64,000 bases of DNA from Verrucomicrobium spinosum DSM 4136 = JCM 18804 (GTDB lineage Bacteria > Verrucomicrobiota > Verrucomicrobiia > Verrucomicrobiales > Verrucomicrobiaceae): assembly GCF_000172155.1 (NCBI RefSeq), contig NZ_ABIZ01000001.1, positions 1,488,001-1,552,000 on the forward strand, given 5' to 3'. The translations under genes were made by a program, and so were the position numbers. The notes beneath the pieces were generated by a model, which saw only the letters and a program-made list of their open reading frames with translations, searched no databases and was not told where the DNA came from. This document shows, one piece after another, positions 37,301 to 46,600 of the stretch (positions within the stretch are counted from its first letter, which is position 1; each line of letters opens with the position of its first letter).

Positions 37301-38321
37301 TTTCGGCGTGGAGAACGGGCTGAGTTTCAGCCCGAACCGCCAGATCACCTCTGCCGTGGCCTTCGGCTCGCTGTCCTCCGGCATCTATGGCAGCCAGGCC
37401 ACCCCGTCCCATCCGCACCAGCCCTGGCAGACCCTCCTCTTCTGCCCCAATCCCGCCTCCCGGTCCACCCCCGCGGGTCAGGAGCCAACTGAGCTGGATC
37501 ACGAGGGCTTCAAGGGCCCGCGGGACCACCTCTGGCTGGACCTCTTCTGGATGCCCGTGGTGGAGCCCTACGCCATCAGCGAGTCCTTTGCCACCGCCGG
37601 CAAGGTCAACATGAACACCCAGATGCTGCCCTTCCGCCACATCGAGCGCCACACCGGGCTCCATGCCGTGCTCAAGCCCGTGCAGCTCAGCGCTATTTCA
37701 CCGAACTCCGTGGGCGGCACCACCCCCAACGGGTACAACAGCGCCGGCGGCACGAACTACAAGGAGGGCGCCATGCACCGCTACGAGCTCTACTATGATG
37801 TGAACCGCGCCGAGACGTTGAAGGGCTTCACGAAGCGGTTCGACACCGGCGACATCTTCCGCTCCGCCTCGGAGATCTGCGAGATTTTCCTCGTACCCCA
37901 GCGGCGCAGCGGCGTGACCTACAACACGGACGCCGCCCCGCCCCCCACCACCTATGAGGACATGGTGAGCTGGTGGAACGGCGCTCTGAATGCGGCAGAT
38001 GCCTTTGAGCCCACCGGGGACAACAGCCGCGAGGCCCCGTACAACCAGCTCTACCCGCGCCTCACCACCCGGTCGAACACCTTCACCGTCCACTTCCGCG
38101 TGGAGACGCTGCAAAAGGCCCGCAGCACCCGGGTGGACCGCTGGGTGGAGGGGGCAGACCTCCCCACCTCCAGCCACCGCGGCTCCGCCACGCTGGAGCG
38201 TTACCTCGATCCCCAGGACCCGGAGCTGGCCGAGCTCACGAACAGCACCCCCAGCCACAGCCAGAGCTGGGACCGCTACTACCGCTTCCGCATCATCGAA
38301 CGCAAGACCTTTGCCCCATGA
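34389..38321 (+). CDS. Verru_Chthon cassette protein A (first copy), giant GspK-like protein
   Basis: 1310 residues. After a basic leader comes a prepilin-like segment RGIALIMVLVAVAVVAMLVL without Glu at +5, as in GspK, then an extracytoplasmic part. Blocks shared with the second copy include TWASQPGMIRV, GRVAFWTDDESTKINVNTAT, DVPRF, HSRAPELNLFNQPR, GKVNMNTQMLPF, DIFRSASEICEIFLVP and the final RKTFAP. The KINVNTA-like motifs recall the type II secretion protein K domain, but GspK has only about 320 residues. By homology with family naming it is cassette protein A; its role is unknown. The stop overlaps the next start (ATGA). Confidence 0.9.
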   Translation: MKTPFSHPDRKRPHPPRGIALIMVLVAVAVVAMLVLAFLAEVRTEHRSASAYSNITEARTLSELPVNMAIGQIRRATEQNGLEKTWASQPGMIRVFGTESDVQNHSVRAKTVALYKLYSDDAMVVTPPNATGTANGMALNTVKSAINTDVGDLATWQTVPGLYVDMNEPAAVMAPGADRVQTVFPISDPRAVFARNGGLPVDGYKVDGNAVPGTVAPTSVDDVSTRLPMPVKWMYVLADGHVLVPTGGNKEDGLTFGGNGAVAPTRQNPIVGRVAFWTDDESTKINVNTATEGSAWDVPRFFNGTTARFARYQPAQNEYSRYPGHPAQTALSPVFQAFGQQLVVSPALSDTQLATVLQRYHQISPRVPWGGSYGGTKMPSVVLVPDKDDRLYTTLDELVFNRNRGMQDPALTQQDMATARFFLTPHSRAPELNLFNQPRVMLWPISAEPTERNAKDKLLAFVGTGGGKPWYFTRLKNFKTVDDAGTGQKIRGDLDLDSSSVTGALARNRQLYENHLVPLTGGTGGGGQARDIPGFGGNFAAKYTVPRRNQILTEMVDFMRWSVNSYSTGLAPTYTYLPPRVGDRRGESSAVPLVPGNDTKGFGRFNTLSEVALVFMATNKNPDTGATTRMQAFLALEPFNPTSGAPGATSNMRYRITGLNTLGVNGRSMAFPAVDTIRCNTAAGYLDSAGATAFSGFASQFKKANLSSTAADQFATATRQMARNNEDNNFPFYSGFVTTGTATEFNFDGGSFTIEILSGFPKPEEAEVIQTLHITFPPATLKVPRLVNEDFNNLTKRTQGDANSFVKTLIQDGDITRSVEIDVNGPTRGDLRILSAMRDVPATWYTPHPRYADKEVERLHFLRQGNQMVYGQFGPGDSASGPLGLSRSDLRAATVNTAGTLVKGVWYGRDSIPAVMRGQDGVSNSLGRPGDFDNGAGRVEDGPYINKADENNVVTNSQAEDGDLGYFSRHGFGVENGLSFSPNRQITSAVAFGSLSSGIYGSQATPSHPHQPWQTLLFCPNPASRSTPAGQEPTELDHEGFKGPRDHLWLDLFWMPVVEPYAISESFATAGKVNMNTQMLPFRHIERHTGLHAVLKPVQLSAISPNSVGGTTPNGYNSAGGTNYKEGAMHRYELYYDVNRAETLKGFTKRFDTGDIFRSASEICEIFLVPQRRSGVTYNTDAAPPPTTYEDMVSWWNGALNAADAFEPTGDNSREAPYNQLYPRLTTRSNTFTVHFRVETLQKARSTRVDRWVEGADLPTSSHRGSATLERYLDPQDPELAELTNSTPSHSQSWDRYYRFRIIERKTFAP

Positions 38322-38875
38322 CCCCCCGCCCCCCTGCCGCCATCGTCACTGCATCCACCCGCCCCGCGCGGGGCTTCTCCCTGCCGGAGGTGGCCCTCGC
38401 CATGGGCATCGCCGCCACCGCCCTGCTCACGCTCATCTCCCTGCTGCCCTTTGGCCTGGACACCCTGCGTGACTCCAGCAACAAGCAGGCAGAGGCCCGC
38501 ATCCTGCAGACCGTGATGGACCGCTACCAGACCGGCGTCTGGCTGGATGAGTCCGCCACCGGCGGCAGCCGCAGCGTGCAGATGCAGGACTGCACCCTCT
38601 TCTTCGACCAGACCGGGGCCGAAGTGGCCTCTGCCACCGGGGTGGACTGCAACTACGCCGTGCAGGTGAAGGTGGGCACAGAGCCCTCCCTCCAGGGTGA
38701 CAACGAGGCCAACCCCTACCTGCGCCAGCTCCGCGTGCGCGTGACGGACCGCCTGAGCAACTACACGCAGTCCCTCGCGGATGGTTCTGGGAAATACCGG
38801 GAGCGCAGCGTGTGGATCGCCCTGCTTGAACAAACCGGCCCGCTGACGGGGGCTGCCGCCGTCTCCTCCCTGTGA
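38318..38875 (+). CDS. Verru_Chthon cassette protein B (first copy), GspI/PilV-like pseudopilin
   Basis: 185 residues. ARGFSLPEVALAMGIAATAL at about 22-41 is a class III prepilin signal: Gly at -1, Phe at +1, Glu at +5 and a hydrophobic helix, so prepilin peptidase should cut and methylate it. The soluble part holds a conserved TLRDSSNKQAEARILQTV stretch, shared with the second copy as TLREASNTTACARIVQAV. By size and order it resembles GspI. The gene overlaps A1 by 4 bp and the following gene by 4 bp, so translation is probably coupled. Confidence 0.9.
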   Translation: MTPRPPAAIVTASTRPARGFSLPEVALAMGIAATALLTLISLLPFGLDTLRDSSNKQAEARILQTVMDRYQTGVWLDESATGGSRSVQMQDCTLFFDQTGAEVASATGVDCNYAVQVKVGTEPSLQGDNEANPYLRQLRVRVTDRLSNYTQSLADGSGKYRERSVWIALLEQTGPLTGAAAVSSL

Positions 38876-39954
38876 ACGCCCGATTGCAAAAGCCCTCCCC
38901 ATCGTGTTCCTCCGCCTTCACCCTGGTGGAGGTGCTGGTGTCCGTGTCCGTCCTGGCGGTGATGATGACCATCATGGCGGACCTCATGGTGCGCACGCAG
39001 GACACCATCAGCCGTGCCAGCGCCCATGCCACGGAGTTTCAGGAAGCACGCCGCGTGCTGGACGGCATCAGCAGCGCCCTCTCCCAGTCCACCATGGACG
39101 CCGTCTGGGCCTACCGCCGCTCCGCGCAGGACGCCTCCTCCCCCACGGGCTATGAGCGCACCTCAGACCACCACTTCATTCTGGGGCCGTCCAGTGAGCT
39201 CCTCACCCGCGGTGCGGAGGCCGGGCAGGCCGTCTTCTTCCAGGCCCCGCTGGGCCGTACGGAGGACGCCGACCGCCGCCGCCTGCATGATCTGGTGAAC
39301 TGCTGCGGCTTCTACATCCAGTATGACACTGACCTGCCCAACCGGCCCGACTTCCTCCAGAAAGGCCCGCCTGCGGTGGTCAACCCGGAGCGCTACCGCT
39401 TCCGCCTCATGCAATACGTGCAGCCGGCGGAGGGCAGCATCCTCTACGGTGACACCACCAGGTTCGGCCTGAACAAGCTCACCAGCCGCACCCAGGCCCT
39501 GCGCTGGTACCAGCAGGATATAGGAGTTAACTCCCGTCCGCTGGCGGACAACATCCTGGCCCTGGTGCTCACCCCCCATGCCACGCAGACAGACGGCGGC
39601 CGCACCACCGTGGTGCCGGACCCCCAGTACCGCTATGACAGCCGCGACTTCCAGTGGAACGGCCTGAACGCCACCAACAAATCCCGCCGCCACCAGCTCC
39701 CTGTGATGGTCGGCATCACCCTCCTCGCCGCAGATGAGACCAGCTATGAGGCGCTCGTGCACAAGCTGGGCGAGAAACCCGCCGGGGAGGCCGTGCGCGC
39801 CGTGCTGGCGGGCAAGTTCGTCCGGTACGCCCAGCTCAAGGACGACATCGCCGCCGTGCAGCAGGGGCTGAGCGCCCTGCCGCTCCATCACAAGGCGCTC
39901 AGCAGCAGCGTCACCCTGCGTGGCTCCAAATGGATCTCTCAAGATGAGCTGTAA
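38872..39954 (+). CDS. Verru_Chthon cassette protein C (first copy), GspJ-like pseudopilin
   Basis: 360 residues with a GTG start overlapping the stop of B1. The prepilin signal SSAFTLVEVLVSVSVLAVMM has Ala rather than Gly at -1 and Glu at +5. Blocks shared with the second copy: RVLDGISSALSQSTMDAVWAY, AVFFQAPLG, CGFYIQYDTDLPNRPDF with FRLMQYVQP, and RRHQLPVMVGITLLAADE. Length exceeds GspJ (about 200). It would sit at the tip of a pseudopilus if the GspJ analogy holds. It overlaps the next gene by 11 bp, as in the second cassette. Confidence 0.9.
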   Translation: MNARLQKPSPSCSSAFTLVEVLVSVSVLAVMMTIMADLMVRTQDTISRASAHATEFQEARRVLDGISSALSQSTMDAVWAYRRSAQDASSPTGYERTSDHHFILGPSSELLTRGAEAGQAVFFQAPLGRTEDADRRRLHDLVNCCGFYIQYDTDLPNRPDFLQKGPPAVVNPERYRFRLMQYVQPAEGSILYGDTTRFGLNKLTSRTQALRWYQQDIGVNSRPLADNILALVLTPHATQTDGGRTTVVPDPQYRYDSRDFQWNGLNATNKSRRHQLPVMVGITLLAADETSYEALVHKLGEKPAGEAVRAVLAGKFVRYAQLKDDIAAVQQGLSALPLHHKALSSSVTLRGSKWISQDEL

Positions 39955-40582
39955 CCCACCCCGTCCACCGGTGAAGCGCCCCCTCCATTCCACTGCCGCC
40001 GGGTTCACCCTGGTGGAGATGCTCGTCGTCGTGGCCCTGCTCAGCCTGCTGGTCACCATGGCCGCCATGTCTGTGCCCGCCGCCCTGGGCAGCCAGCGTC
40101 TCTCCGGCGCCGCCCGCCAGCTTTCCGCCGATCTCAACCAGGCCAGCCTCCTGGCGCGGAAGGAGGACAAGCTCGTGGAGATGCGCTTCTATGAACTGCT
40201 GCCCACCACCCGCCAGGGCACTCTGGGCTACCGCGCCTACCAGATCGGGCTCGTCACCGGCTGGGCCTCTGATGGCAAGCCCCAGGTCACCTTCTCCAGC
40301 GAGCTCCAGCGCCTGCCGGATGACGTGCTCCTCATGCCGGATGCCAGGTACAACACCCTCCAGAGCCAGGCCGTCCACACAGATGGCACCGCCGGCGGGG
40401 AGCAGAACGTGAGCTACGTGAGTTATTTCCTCCACGTCAACGGCAGCACCACCCTCCCGCCCGGCCAGCCCGCCGTGATCACCCTCGTGCGTGAGTCCCC
40501 CCAAGGTGTGCCCTCCGGTCTGCCGGATGATTTCCGCTCCGTGGTGATCGATCCCGGGACGCATCAGACGCGAGTCTTTTAA
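39944..40582 (+). CDS. Verru_Chthon cassette protein D (first copy), GspH/FimT-like pseudopilin
   Basis: 212 residues from the ATG at 39944 inside the end of C1; an upstream GTG at 39920 in the same frame is possible. The prepilin signal AAGFTLVEMLVVVALLSLLV has Gly at -1 and Glu at +5. The following RLSGAARQLSADLNQASLLARKEDKLVEMRFY matches the GspH/FimT N-terminal layout (split here for length). It ends in FRSVVIDPGTHQTRVF, compared with YRTLVLNAHTGAVVLY in the second copy. A 94-bp spacer leads to the next surface-protein gene, with no clear terminator. Confidence 0.9.
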   Translation: MSCNPPRPPVKRPLHSTAAGFTLVEMLVVVALLSLLVTMAAMSVPAALGSQRLSGAARQLSADLNQASLLARKEDKLVEMRFYELLPTTRQGTLGYRAYQIGLVTGWASDGKPQVTFSSELQRLPDDVLLMPDARYNTLQSQAVHTDGTAGGEQNVSYVSYFLHVNGSTTLPPGQPAVITLVRESPQGVPSGLPDDFRSVVIDPGTHQTRVF

Positions 40583-40676
40583 GCTGAATGAATTTTTCCG
40601 GGGAAACGGGGAATCACGTGCCGCGCACTGCCTCCGCTCCCCCCCTACGCAGCCCTGCCCTCCTCTCACTCCCGCC

Positions 40677-43600
40677 ATGCCCTCCTCCCGTCGCCAGCCA
40701 GTGGTCTCCCACGTATCTCCCCTCCGTCGTGGAGGCGCGCCTCCCTGCTGCCCAGGGGGGTATGACCGCCGGTGGGCCGCGGGCAGGGGCGGGGTATGGT
40801 GCCTCATTGCGGCGGCTCTCTTCAGCGTAGTGGGCAGATCTCCCGCCGCCACGGGAGCCTGGGATGGCAGCCAGGATGCTGCATGGTCCAGTGCTGCCAA
40901 CTGGGACACGAATGCCGTGCCGGGTGCGGGTGACAGCGCGGTCTTCAACAGTGCGGGCCATGCCAATACGGTCATCAGTCTCGGGGCAGGGGTCACCTTG
41001 CAGACCCTCACCTTTGACACCGTGCACGGCTCCTCCTATGTGCTTGGCACAGGTGCCGCCGGCAGCCAGAGCCTGACCCTGGGCAACGGGGGCAGCGTCA
41101 TGATGAGTGCGGCTCTGCTTAACAATCAGCTCATCAATGGGGCCCTCATCCTCGGGACAGATGCCACCGCGCAGGGCTACACGATCACCAACAATCACAC
41201 CACCGCGCAGCTCAATTTTGCAGGTCCGGTCACGGGCGGATCAGGCGGTGTGGCGGGAGTGAAGACCCTCACGCTGACGGGCAGTGGCGGCGGCACGATC
41301 TCGGGAGTTATTTCCAATGGCGGATCCTCCGCCCTCGCAGTGACCAAGACCGGCTCCGGCACCTGGGTGCTGGCGGGCGCGAACACCCACACGGGGGCCA
41401 CCACGGTCACCGCGGGTGTGTTGCGGCTGGCCCATGCCAATGCCGTGCAAAACAGCACCCTCACCAACAACGTGGCCAACGGCGTGAGGTTTGGCACCGG
41501 GGTCTTGAAGTTCAATGTGGGCGGACTGGCCGGGAACTCCGCCCTCGCGCTCACAGACGTGGGCGGCTCCGCGGTGACGCTGACCGTGGGCGGCAATGAT
41601 GAAAACACCACCTACAGCGGCGTGATGAGCGGGACGGGTGGCCTGATCAAGACCGGCTCCGGCAACCTGACCCTCTCGGCCATCAACACCTTCAGCGGGA
41701 ATACCGTGGTCAATGAAGGGACGCTTACCCTGAGTGCGGGCGGCAGAAACGGCGCGGTGACGGGAACACTGACGGTGAATGCGGGTGCCCTGGTGGAACT
41801 GAGGGCGGTGAACGCTCTTGGCTACAACGACGGCGTCCGGGTGAACACCGTTTACCTCAATGGCGGCACGATCAACCACGCCGTCACGGGTGATCAGGGC
41901 TATCGCACCAACTTCGTGCTCACCGGTGGCTTCATGACTTCCACTTCCGGGGCTGCCTTTCACTTCACCAACAACTTTGGCATCTTCAGCATGGCCAGCA
42001 GCACCACCTCTGTGGTCAGCGCCAATGTCAACGCGCGGGACCAGGGGCCCGTGATCTTCAATACGGCGCTCGGCACCACTGCCAGCGGGGTGGATTTGCT
42101 CGTCTCCGGGAACGTCACCGGAGCTGCGGGCATCGCCAAACTGGGTGCCGGCACGTTGCATCTCACAGGCACAAACACGTACACTGGCGCTACGATCATC
42201 CGTGGGGGATTGCTCAGAATAGGTGATGGCACGACCGGCTCGCTCAATGGCACGACTGGCACGGCACTCACCTTTGCCAGCACCGGAGCAATAGAGTTCA
42301 AGGAAGCAGCGGACAGATCTCAGGGAATGGGCGCGCTCAATTTCACTGGAGGGGACGGCTCGGTGACCTCCACCTATGCTGGAAGCGGGAACACGACGCT
42401 GACCTTTGCTTCTTTCACCCGGGCGGCGGGAGCCACGGCAAACTTCGTCGTCTCCGGCGGCCTCAATGGCACCACGAACAAGATCGTGGTGACCACGGGT
42501 CTCACCCCAGGTAGTTTCATTGACCAAGGGACCTTCTTCGGCGGCAGCCGCTATGCCTTCTACGCCGCGGAAGGTTATATCCGGGAACTGCAATACGGTG
42601 CTGATGCCGGGGCCTTCACCTTCGCAGGCGGCACCAGCCTGACCGGCACTCATGTGCAAACCACTGACGCCGTCACCGCCCAGAGCACGGCCACCTTCAC
42701 CACGCTGAACCTCAACGGGAACACGAACTTCACCCTGGCCACAGGCTCCATCGTGACAGTGAACGGCATCCTGAAATCCGGCAACGTCGCGGGCGGGGCC
42801 ACGATCTCCGGCGGGACGGGCATTCAGGCAGCGAGCGGGGCGGAGCTCGTCATCCGCGCAGATCAGGCCGGTGACTCGCTGGCCATCACGACGAACATCC
42901 TTGCCAACGGTGCCAGCTCCCTGACCAAAAGCGGGCTTGGGACCGTGGCGATTACAGGAGCCAACACCTACACCGGCGCCACCACCGTGAATGCCGGCGT
43001 CCTGCGGGCCACGACCAATGCCACCGCGCTGGGCGCTGGTGCCCTGGCCCTTGCGGGCGGGGAGTTGCAGCTTGCCAACAATACGGCGCTGAATTTTGGC
43101 CGGAACACGACCGTCACTGGCGATGCCCGCCTCACCTCTGACCGCCTCGCGCTCGGGGCGGGCGTCACGCACACGCTGGGCACCCTCTCCATAGGTGGGC
43201 AGCGGCTGGTCATTGCGGGTGGGGCCAATGTGAACAGCGGCACTGCCGGCATCACCTTTGGTGCGGTCACCTTCACAGATGCGCCCACCTTCCATGTTGT
43301 GAACCCTACTGCCGGCGGCACCACCCTGCTCACTCTCGGTGCGGTGACCAATGCCGGCTTCAGCGCCACCATCACCGGGAACGGCAACGTGGCGCAATCC
43401 GCCGTCATGGATGGTGCAGGCGGCCTCATCCTCGGTGTGGCCGGCGGGGCCACCTATTCGGGCACCACGACACTGAATCGTGCCAACACGTACACCGGGG
43501 AGACCGTGGTGAACTCAGGCACGCTGGAGATCTCCACCAGTGGCGGCACCAGCGCCCTCCGCGGGGTCATCACCGTGAATGCAGGCGGCGTGCTCAAGCT

Positions 43601-46600
43601 CTCCGCGAATGATTCGCTGGGCTACAATACCGACCTCGCCGTCAAGACCATCAATCTTGTGGGCGGCACCGTCACCAATGGCTTTGCCAACCAGGGCTAC
43701 ATCACCAACTTTGTTCTCACTGGCGGTACCATGGCCTCCACGAACAACGGCTCATACCACTTTAGCTCAGGGTACGGCATCACCACCCTCGGGAGCACCA
43801 GCACCTCGCTGATCAGCAGCCGCATCGTCGTCCGCGGTGGATCGCTGAACTTCAACATCGCCGCAGGAGCTGTGGCCAGCGGAGTGGACCTGCTGGTTTC
43901 CAATGTCATCAGTGAAGCCAACAGCGGTTCAGGAATCACAAAATCCGGGGCCGGCCTGATGCATTTGACGGCCGCCAACACCTACGCCGGCATCCTCACC
44001 CTCAATGGAGGCACCCTCCGTGCGGCCACGGCGGGCATCAATGGGACCAGCACCACCAACGGCATCACCTTCAACGGGGGCACGCTCCAGGCCGATACGG
44101 GCGGGATCAGCACCGCCAAGATCATCAACCTCACGGGGGCTGGCACCTTTGATACGAATGGCAACGACTCCACCCTGTCCGGCAACGTTGTCGGGCTGGG
44201 CTCCTTCACCAAGACCGGGGCAGGGGTTCTCACCCTGAGCGGCGCGGGGAATACCTTCGGCGGCGGCCTGACCGTCACCGGCGGCACTCTGCTGGTGGAC
44301 AACGCGAACCAAGGCGTGCTGGGCACCGGCACCGTCACCATGGGGGCGGGGGCCACGCTGGATCTCAACGGGAACAGCCAGACCACCGGCCTGCTCAAGA
44401 CCTATGACGATGCCTCAGCGATCAGCATCCGCTCCAACAAAGCCTCTGTCGCCACAGGGCTGACGATCAGCGGCACCGGGAGTGAGACCTTTGGCGGCAG
44501 CATCAGCAACGGGCTCTCCTCCTCCTTCAGCCTTACGAAGGAGGGGCTGGGCACGCAGACCCTCTCAGGAAACAACACCTACACCGGGGCCACGCAGATC
44601 AATGCGGGCCTGCTCCGCATCACCGGGCGCCTGGGGAATACAGCGGTCCAGGTCGGCACCTCCGGGGCGTTGGGCGGCTTTGGCTCCATCGCCGGGCTCG
44701 TTTCGCTCAGCGGCCCGGGTGCCGCCATCAATCTCCAGGACGGGGTGACAGGCACCCTGACCCTCTCGGCAGGGCTGACGCTGACGGGCGGGAGTGCCCT
44801 CTTCTTTGAGCTGGGAAACAACGCGTCCGACCAGATTGCCCTCACCGGCGGCACTTACACTTTTGTCAATGGCATCGCCATGATCAATCTGCTGAACCTC
44901 ACCGGCTATGGTGCGGGTTCCTACAACCTCATCACCGGAGCCTCCGGCATCAGCCTGGCCAACTTCGAACTCGCCGCCCCGTCCCTGGCGGGCTACAACC
45001 TTTCCCTGGGGGTCACCGGCGGGAACACCCTGACGCTGAATGTCTTCATCAGCAACTCGCCCACCGTGGCCTATTGGAAGGGGGATGTGAACGGCCTCTG
45101 GAATGCCAACAGCGGCGGCAACTCCAACTTCACCACGGACGCGGGAGGCGCTGCAGACCCCGGACAACTGGTGGACGGCACCACAGCCCTGACCTTCTCC
45201 GCCACGGGTGCGGCGAATGAGAGCAACACCACCCTGGGCGCGGACACCGCCATCAAAAGTCTCACCATCAGCACGCCCAACGCCGTGGGTATCGGCGGGG
45301 CCAATGTGCTGACGATTGCCGATGCCGCGGGCATCACCATCCATGCCGGTGCGGGTGCCCTGACCCTCTCTGCCAGCGAGGTGGCCCTGGGCCTCAGCCA
45401 GACCTGGACGAACAACTCCGGCAATGCAGCGGTGATTTCCTCGATCATCAGCGGTGCCCGCACGCTCACCCTCGCGGGCACAGGGGTGTTCACCTTCTCA
45501 GGCCCCAGCACCTACTCCGGCGGCACGATCCTCTCTGACGGCACGACGCTGAACATCAACCATGGCGGCTCTGGGGCCGGAAACTCCGCCATTGGCACCG
45601 GCACGCTCACGATCAACGGAGGAACGCTCGACAACACCAGCGGCGGCTCCGTGACAGTCGGAACCAACAACGCCCAGATCTGGAATGGCAATGTGGTCTT
45701 CGCAGGCTCCAATGACCTGAACCTGGGCACCGGCGCGGTGATGCTGACGGGCAACCGCATGGTGACGACCCAGGGCTCCGCCACACTGACCTTGGGCGGC
45801 GGGCTGAGCGGCACCGGGTTTGGGTTCACCAAGAACGGGACCGGCACCCTCGTCCTCGGCGGACAGAGCACGTACACGGGCATCACCACCGTCAACGAGG
45901 GCATGCTCCGTGTGACCGGCACGATCAATGCGCTGAACACTGCCAACACAGGGCAGATCACCGTGGGGGACGTCGCGAACGTGAATGCCATTCTCTCCAT
46001 CGAGGGGGGCACCGTGAACGCCACCAAATCAGCCACCCCCAGCGTCAGCATCGGCCAGGCTGCGGGGAGCCGGGGGTTCATGAAATTGTCTTCCGGGGTG
46101 CTCAATGTCACCGGCCAGCTCCACCTGGGCCGCGGGCAGGGGAGCTATGCTGCCCTCACCATGACCGGCGGCACCCTGACCGCCGGCAACTGGTTCGTCA
46201 CGGGGGCCAACAACGACCGCGCGGTGATGAACCACACCGGGGGGGATGTCTTTATGAACGCCAACGGCATGACCATCGCCGCAGGCGGCGCCGGGGCCAT
46301 CGGGGTTTACAACATCGGCGGCACCGCCACCTACTCCGCGCTCAGCGGCTCGGGCAGGATCTATGTGGGTGAGAACGGCATGGGTATCATGAACCTGACG
46401 GGAACCGCCTCTGTGAATATCGCCTCCAACGGGGTGCAGATGGGCCAGAACGCAGGCTCCAGCGGCGTCCTCAACCTGCTGGGTGGCACACTCACCACCT
46501 CCCGTGTCAGCAAAGGGGCGGGCACCGCCGTCTTCAACTTCAATGGCGGCCTTCTGCGGGCCTATGCGGCCAGCACCGCCTTCATGACCGGCCTGACCAG

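Noticed and set aside
40583-40676. Terminator between cassette 1 and the second passenger
   Set aside because: The GGGG-AAAC-GGGG stretch at 40599-40612 does not pair with itself, so no hairpin forms; read-through is possible.
41241-43397. 718-codon minus-strand frame in the giant repeat-protein gene
   Set aside because: Shadow of a GC-rich repetitive coding region; the plus-strand protein has clear domain repeats, a signal peptide and a PEP-CTERM end.
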